DNA of 9,561 bases. It comes from Tannerella sp. (GTDB lineage: Bacteria > Bacteroidota > Bacteroidia > Bacteroidales > Tannerellaceae). Shown here in pieces: positions 7,301-9,561 of this stretch (position 1 is its first letter; each line of letters opens with the position of its first letter). The stretch is from positions 1 to 9,561 of the forward strand of contig JAIRLL010000126.1 of NCBI GenBank assembly GCA_031259505.1. Reading direction: 5' to 3'. A model generated the notes under the pieces. It had not been told where the DNA came from. It saw only the letters and a program-made list of their open reading frames with translations, and made no database searches. The translations under genes and the position numbers were made by a program.

Positions 7301-7532
7301 ATACATCACCTATACTTTCCCGCGAAATCTGCTCGCAAAGACGAAGTACATCAGCGGAGCCAGACTCTCGCTTATCGGCAGCAACCTGGCGATGCTCTGG
7401 ACGCACAAGTCCAATCTGATAGGGCTGGATCCCGAATCCACTACCGGCTCGGGAAATACAGGCGTCGGATTCGAATCGAATACCCACCTGCCGGCACGTA
7501 GCATAGGTCTTAAATTAGGTCTTACTTTCTGA
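4320..7532 (+). CDS. SusC/RagA-family TonB-dependent outer-membrane transporter
   Basis: A 1070-residue SusC-type porin, which imports glycans, peptides or other oligomers across the outer membrane with TonB energy, gated by a SusD lid. The signal peptide is residues 1-21 (MKKKFTL, hydrophobic core, cleavage after AFA). A CarboxypepD_reg-like domain covers about 24-95 (EVTGTVIYAEDGEPVIGASV). The TonB-box/plug entry is at DEVVVTALG (102-110). The plug continues through GKIAGIQITSQGG, NIVIRGNSSFGSNQPLIVVDGIP and the SusC signature AALYGMRAGNGVILITTKSG (221-240). The remainder is a 22-strand-type barrel ending in the typical aromatic terminus LGLTF. There is no N-terminal STN domain, so it is not a transducer for an anti-sigma factor. 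An in-frame GTG at 4314 would add two residues; ATG 4320 gives the standard signal peptide. It is followed 29 bp later by the susD gene, evidently co-transcribed. Substrate cannot be deduced. It appears intact. Confidence 0.95.
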   Translation: MKKKFTLMVWCLVMGIGWAFAQTREVTGTVIYAEDGEPVIGASVSVQGTTVGTVTDMDGKFRLNVPSNAGTITISFVGLKTQDVEVASVLNIVMESDAQVLDEVVVTALGITRERKSLGYAMQDVNAEELTRSGQMNLATSLSGKIAGIQITSQGGQVGASQNIVIRGNSSFGSNQPLIVVDGIPVTNDNGTGSTVNLGSGLNDINPSDIETISVLKGGSAALYGMRAGNGVILITTKSGKKGKGVTVSYDGDFTVDQVYGIPPLQNKYGQGYYASEYDWKTAQADPDDPYTGSYADFAREYGYAYLDGYGSGVNDNADESWGPRLDIGLMLPQFNSPVVNGVRQATPWVSNPNNIKDFFQFGTSTSHTASFVSSSENADTRASIGYRGQTGTTPNVDLQRYSASLSSLFRVNQFIDFDIAANYIRTTSGNLPGTGYEATNPMQSLLQWFGRQVDMKDLKEHWQEKDGEGYYTWQQEYHSNPYYVAYRNLTKYVRNRSFGKASLWYKPTDWLKFEGRIGIDAFSSDQLSNRERDPDYPDGYFRDYNRYTGEINADFIGYFNRQFGAFNVNAIAGANYRDYAYHIKTIGGNQLTVPGLYTTTNVAGNPVAEENHEYRRSNSVYGNVSLGWKNQLYLDVSARNDWDSTIDDDFFYPSVSASWIPTETITSLSESNLLNYLKLRGGWAQIGSATTPYRSGSYYRSESTGMYGTGLFSNPFIYPPKGLRPENVKTWELGLETRLLQNRVRLDFAYYSKITTDQIMEVNTSPAAGYTSMLINAGEIANKGVEIQLSADIVKNPRGFNWTATLNWSRDRSKIIELYTDPVTGESLESYQIGSSWNCTNLAIPGKAWGTLVGTGFVYNADGSIQVKDGFPVYESAMEIGDVTPDWLAGLTNEFSYKDWTLGFLLDFRKGGDIFSMSQAFGAYTGIYDFTASGDIRENGVIAGKNVCTDKVFKTADGQVNDVTVNAEDFFGLFYTIKEMGVMDGSYLKLREAYITYTFPRNLLAKTKYISGARLSLIGSNLAMLWTHKSNLIGLDPESTTGSGNTGVGFESNTHLPARSIGLKLGLTF

Positions 7533-7561
7533 CATGTTTAACAAATAAAAAAAACAGAACT

Positions 7562-9073
7562 ATGAAAAAGTATATTCAAAATACAGTAATTGCATTGATG
7601 CTCGTAACCATGTTGCTTGCACAGGGCTGTACGGACCAGTTCGAAGAGATCAACACCGACCCCGACAGTCCGATAGAAGTGCCTACCAGTAACATGCTTG
7701 CATGGTGCATCTGGCATACGTCCGCCCGTTTCTACGACCGCTGGTTCATGCTCGACGAGCCTTGCGCCTTCGCCGGATACGTGGCAAAGATGAGCTATAT
7801 CGACGAGGCGCGCTATCAGTTCCGCGCCGGCGTGCAGGACAGCAACTGGTCGTACATATATCGTACGCTGCTCAACCTGCGCGACATTCAGGCGCGCGCC
7901 CAGGCCGACAATCTGGTGAACATGGAACTGGTCGCCAAGGCAATGGAAGTGGAAGTAATGCAGATCGCCACCGACCGCTGGCGCGATATACCCTATTCCG
8001 ACGCTGTCAAGCTGGGCGAAGGCGTCCTTACGCCCACCTACGATACGCAGGAAGAAATCTATCCCGCGCTGCTTGCCCTGGCAAAAGAAGTGGGCGACCG
8101 CTTTGCCGAAGGGGGTGGAAATGACGACATCAGCAGTGGCGACCTGCTCTATGGCGGCGACACGGACAAATGGCGCCGTTTTATCAACTCGCTCAGGCTG
8201 CGCATGGCCATCCGCATCTCCGAAGTAAGCCCGCTGGGGAAACAGCACGTCGAAGAACTGCTGGGCAATCCCTCCAGGTATCCGCTGATAGAAAGCAACG
8301 ACGATAACGCGTTCTTCTGGTGGGACGGGGCGGACAATACCCGTTTCGAACCGATAGCCGACGCCTACCGCACGCGCAAGACCGAATTTTGCGCGCCCGA
8401 CCTGCTGGTCGACCACATGCTGGAACGCGACGACCCGCGTATCTCCATCTACTTCACGCCTACCCCGAGCAGCCAGACGCCGGGCGATCCCGACTACGAC
8501 GACGGCAAACCGCTGTATCGCGGCTACATCATCGGAGCAAGCTTAAACCCGCCGGCCAAAAACTATTCCGTATGGGGCGACCGGTACGGAATCGATCTGG
8601 GCGGCTTCTCGCCCTATTACCGCGCGGCGGAAGTGTATTTCCACATCGCCGAAGCGGCATCGCTCGGCTACAATACGGGAGGCGTCACGGCCGAAGAAGC
8701 CTACAGCAAAGGGATTGAACTCTCGATGGAAGAAAACGGCGTAAGCGCTGCCGAAGCCCAGGCCTATCTGGAAGGCGCAGGCAAGTTCGGTGGCGACAGG
8801 AAACAGATCTGGTACGAAGAGTGGGTCGCCATCTTCAAACAGGGGATGGAAGGCTGGTCGCTCTACCGCCGTACCGGAACGCCCGAAAACAACTACATCG
8901 CGCCGGGACGCGCCAACCAGTATGCCGACCATACATGTCCGCCGTTCCGTTCGCCCTATCCCGACAAGGAACTCAACCTGAACAAGACGAACAATAAGCC
9001 CTTCAGAGACGAGGTGAAAGACGACTTCTGGGGCAAACAAATGTGGTGGGATACCCGCACTAACGTGCATTAG
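7562..9073 (+). CDS. SusD-like surface lipoprotein (SusD-like_2 type)
   Basis: A 503-residue partner of the upstream SusC protein, expected to sit on the outer leaflet as a TPR-based lid that binds the ligand. It has a lipoprotein signal peptide: residues 1-22, hydrophobic from IALMLV, relaxed lipobox AQGC with Cys23 as the lipidated residue. The acidic stretch after Cys23 (TDQFEE) resembles the Bacteroidetes lipoprotein export signal for surface display. The N-terminal FEEINTDPDSPIEVPTSNML and the C-terminal RSPYPDKELNLN ending in MWWDTRTNVH fit the SusD-like_2 group (Pfam PF12771 by recall) rather than classical SusD. Length is usual for that group. The 29-bp gap after susC is A-rich without a Shine-Dalgarno sequence. 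The gene ends at a TAG and an intrinsic terminator follows, so the operon seems to be just these two genes. Ligand unknown. Confidence 0.93.
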   Translation: MKKYIQNTVIALMLVTMLLAQGCTDQFEEINTDPDSPIEVPTSNMLAWCIWHTSARFYDRWFMLDEPCAFAGYVAKMSYIDEARYQFRAGVQDSNWSYIYRTLLNLRDIQARAQADNLVNMELVAKAMEVEVMQIATDRWRDIPYSDAVKLGEGVLTPTYDTQEEIYPALLALAKEVGDRFAEGGGNDDISSGDLLYGGDTDKWRRFINSLRLRMAIRISEVSPLGKQHVEELLGNPSRYPLIESNDDNAFFWWDGADNTRFEPIADAYRTRKTEFCAPDLLVDHMLERDDPRISIYFTPTPSSQTPGDPDYDDGKPLYRGYIIGASLNPPAKNYSVWGDRYGIDLGGFSPYYRAAEVYFHIAEAASLGYNTGGVTAEEAYSKGIELSMEENGVSAAEAQAYLEGAGKFGGDRKQIWYEEWVAIFKQGMEGWSLYRRTGTPENNYIAPGRANQYADHTCPPFRSPYPDKELNLNKTNNKPFRDEVKDDFWGKQMWWDTRTNVH

Positions 9074-9079
9074 ACAATT

Positions 9080-9114
9080 ATTCCGGAAGAAATCAGGATA
9101 ACTCGCTCCGGAAT
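9080..9114 (+). other. 3'-UTR hairpin after susD
   Basis: ATTCCGGA (9080-9087) is the reverse complement of TCCGGAAT (9107-9114), with a 19-nt loop. It lies between the susD stop and the terminator. It is weak and could be chance. Confidence 0.25.
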
Positions 9115-9124
9115 CCGACAATCG

Positions 9125-9173
9125 AAGGCAGGAAGAAAATGAAACGGTTTTCTTCCTGCTTTCATTTTTTTTT
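9125..9173 (+). terminator. Intrinsic terminator of the susCD operon
   Basis: A long stem pairs GCAGGAAGAAAA (9128-9139) with TTTTCTTCCTGC (9148-9159), extendable by three outer pairs (9125-9127 with 9160-9162), around the 8-nt loop TGAAACGG. After TTTCA it runs into nine T (9165-9173). It starts about 50 bp after the susD stop and is the only convincing intrinsic terminator in the window. Confidence 0.85.
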
Positions 9174-9208
9174 ATACTGTGCCCGGCACGATTTCTCGAA
9201 GCCAGTCC

Positions 9209-9305
9209 GGATTGCTTCCTGCTTCGCTCCTCGCAGTTGCAATGACGGGGATGCCGTTGCTGCCGGCAATGGCGTCCGACGTCATTGCGAGGTACGAAGC
9301 AATCC
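9209..9305. repeat. REP-like palindromic repeat element
   Basis: Outer arms begin GGATTGCTTC (9209-9218) and end GAAGCAATCC (9296-9305). Inner arms are GCAATGACG (9239-9247) against CGTCATTGC (9280-9288), with CCTCGCA (9229-9235) echoed by TGCGAGG (9286-9292). The centre is a 12-bp stem, 9249-9260 against 9266-9277, with two G-U pairs and the 5-nt loop 9261-9265. The words CGTCATTGCGAGG and GAAGCAATCC are, to my knowledge, those of a palindromic repeat scattered in many bacterial genomes. No coding capacity. Confidence 0.75.
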
Positions 9306-9414
9306 AGCGAGCTGATAATAAGTAAATAACGAAACAGGAAGCAATGACGGACTTTTACTGTTTGCTTCAACTTTGCTTGAAACTGTTATATCCTATTTAT
9401 TTCCCGTCCCTAAG

Positions 9415-9453
9415 GTCAGCGCGTCGCTCGCTGATGTCAGTGCGTCGCTCGCT
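9415..9453. repeat. 18-bp tandem direct repeat, period 21
   Basis: GTCAGCGCGTCGCTCGCT (9415-9432) and GTCAGTGCGTCGCTCGCT (9436-9453) differ at one base and are spaced 21 bp apart within the repeat nest downstream of susD. Confidence 0.8.
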
Positions 9454-9477
9454 ATACTGCGCGCGGTGTAATTTTGT
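9453..9477. repeat. 25-bp stretch shared with the topB-susC gap
   Basis: This segment, starting TATACTGCGCGCGG, is the reverse complement of 3639-3663 with two mismatches. Both copies are intergenic and each lies beside other repeats, so it looks like a dispersed repeat family. Confidence 0.75.
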
Positions 9478-9561
9478 GATATTATTCTACCGGATTGCTT
9501 CACCTTTCGGGTTACCAGTGACATGTTTCGCTATTTGCTTATTATCAGTCCACTGGATTGC

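Larger units (their letters stand above)
9299..9561. repeat. Inverted-repeat module truncated by the window end
   Basis: CTGATAATAAGTAAATA (9312-9328) has an inverted copy TATTTGCTTATTATCAG (9532-9548, one mismatch). Outside these, across a variable 4-nt block, GCAATCCAG (9299-9307) faces CTGGATTGC (9553-9561), giving 30-nt arms about 200 bp apart. Further partial copies lie inside: GCAATGACGG at 9341-9350 (also 9239-9248) and GGATTGCTTC at 9492-9501. The right arm reaches the last base and may continue. No gene is visible in 9174-9561. Confidence 0.7.

Noticed and set aside
9174..9561. CRISPR array or tRNA gene
   Set aside because: Repeats are palindromic and irregular in spacing without a constant direct repeat and unique spacers, and no cloverleaf could be formed by eye.

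Overview
The window looks like chromosomal DNA of a Bacteroidetes bacterium, probably order Bacteroidales. Three things support this: a SusC/SusD outer-membrane pair; divergent promoters that fit the Bacteroidetes primary-sigma consensus (TTTG, about 20 nt, TAnnTTTG) rather than -35/-10 boxes; and genes preceded by A-rich leaders without Shine-Dalgarno sequences. Genus cannot be settled from the sequence alone.

Layout. (1) 12-1235, minus strand: hflX, a ribosome-associated GTPase, read from a GTG start. (2) 1236-1387: a compact divergent promoter region with one promoter for hflX and one for topB. (3) 1388-3472, plus strand: topB, a type IA topoisomerase III with a C-terminal zinc ribbon. (4) 3473-4313: an 841-bp gap without a certain gene. 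Its left part is a repeat-type insertion (near-perfect 31-bp inverted repeat, short direct repeats, possible 10-bp target duplication). Its right part looks like a long leader: a -7-like promoter box, a possible small membrane-protein ORF with a run of nine G, competing hairpins, a GC-rich structured island and a duplicated 12-mer just before susC. (5) 4320-7532: a susC-type TonB-dependent transporter. (6) 7562-9073: its SusD-type surface lipoprotein (SusD-like_2 type), 29 bp downstream, closed by a strong intrinsic terminator. (7) 9174-9561: no gene; a nest of palindromic and inverted repeats running off the window, one of which shares a 25-bp stretch with the repeat in region 4.

How the genes work together. 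Only susC and susD form an evident functional unit: SusD captures a ligand at the cell surface and SusC imports it with TonB energy. No hydrolase, sigma/anti-sigma pair or hybrid two-component regulator lies in the window, so the ligand is unknown and control is likely to sit in the 5' leader or elsewhere. hflX and topB are housekeeping genes without an obvious link to the transporter. No convincing new multi-gene system is visible; the most unusual material is the susC leader and the two repeat-rich intergenic regions.
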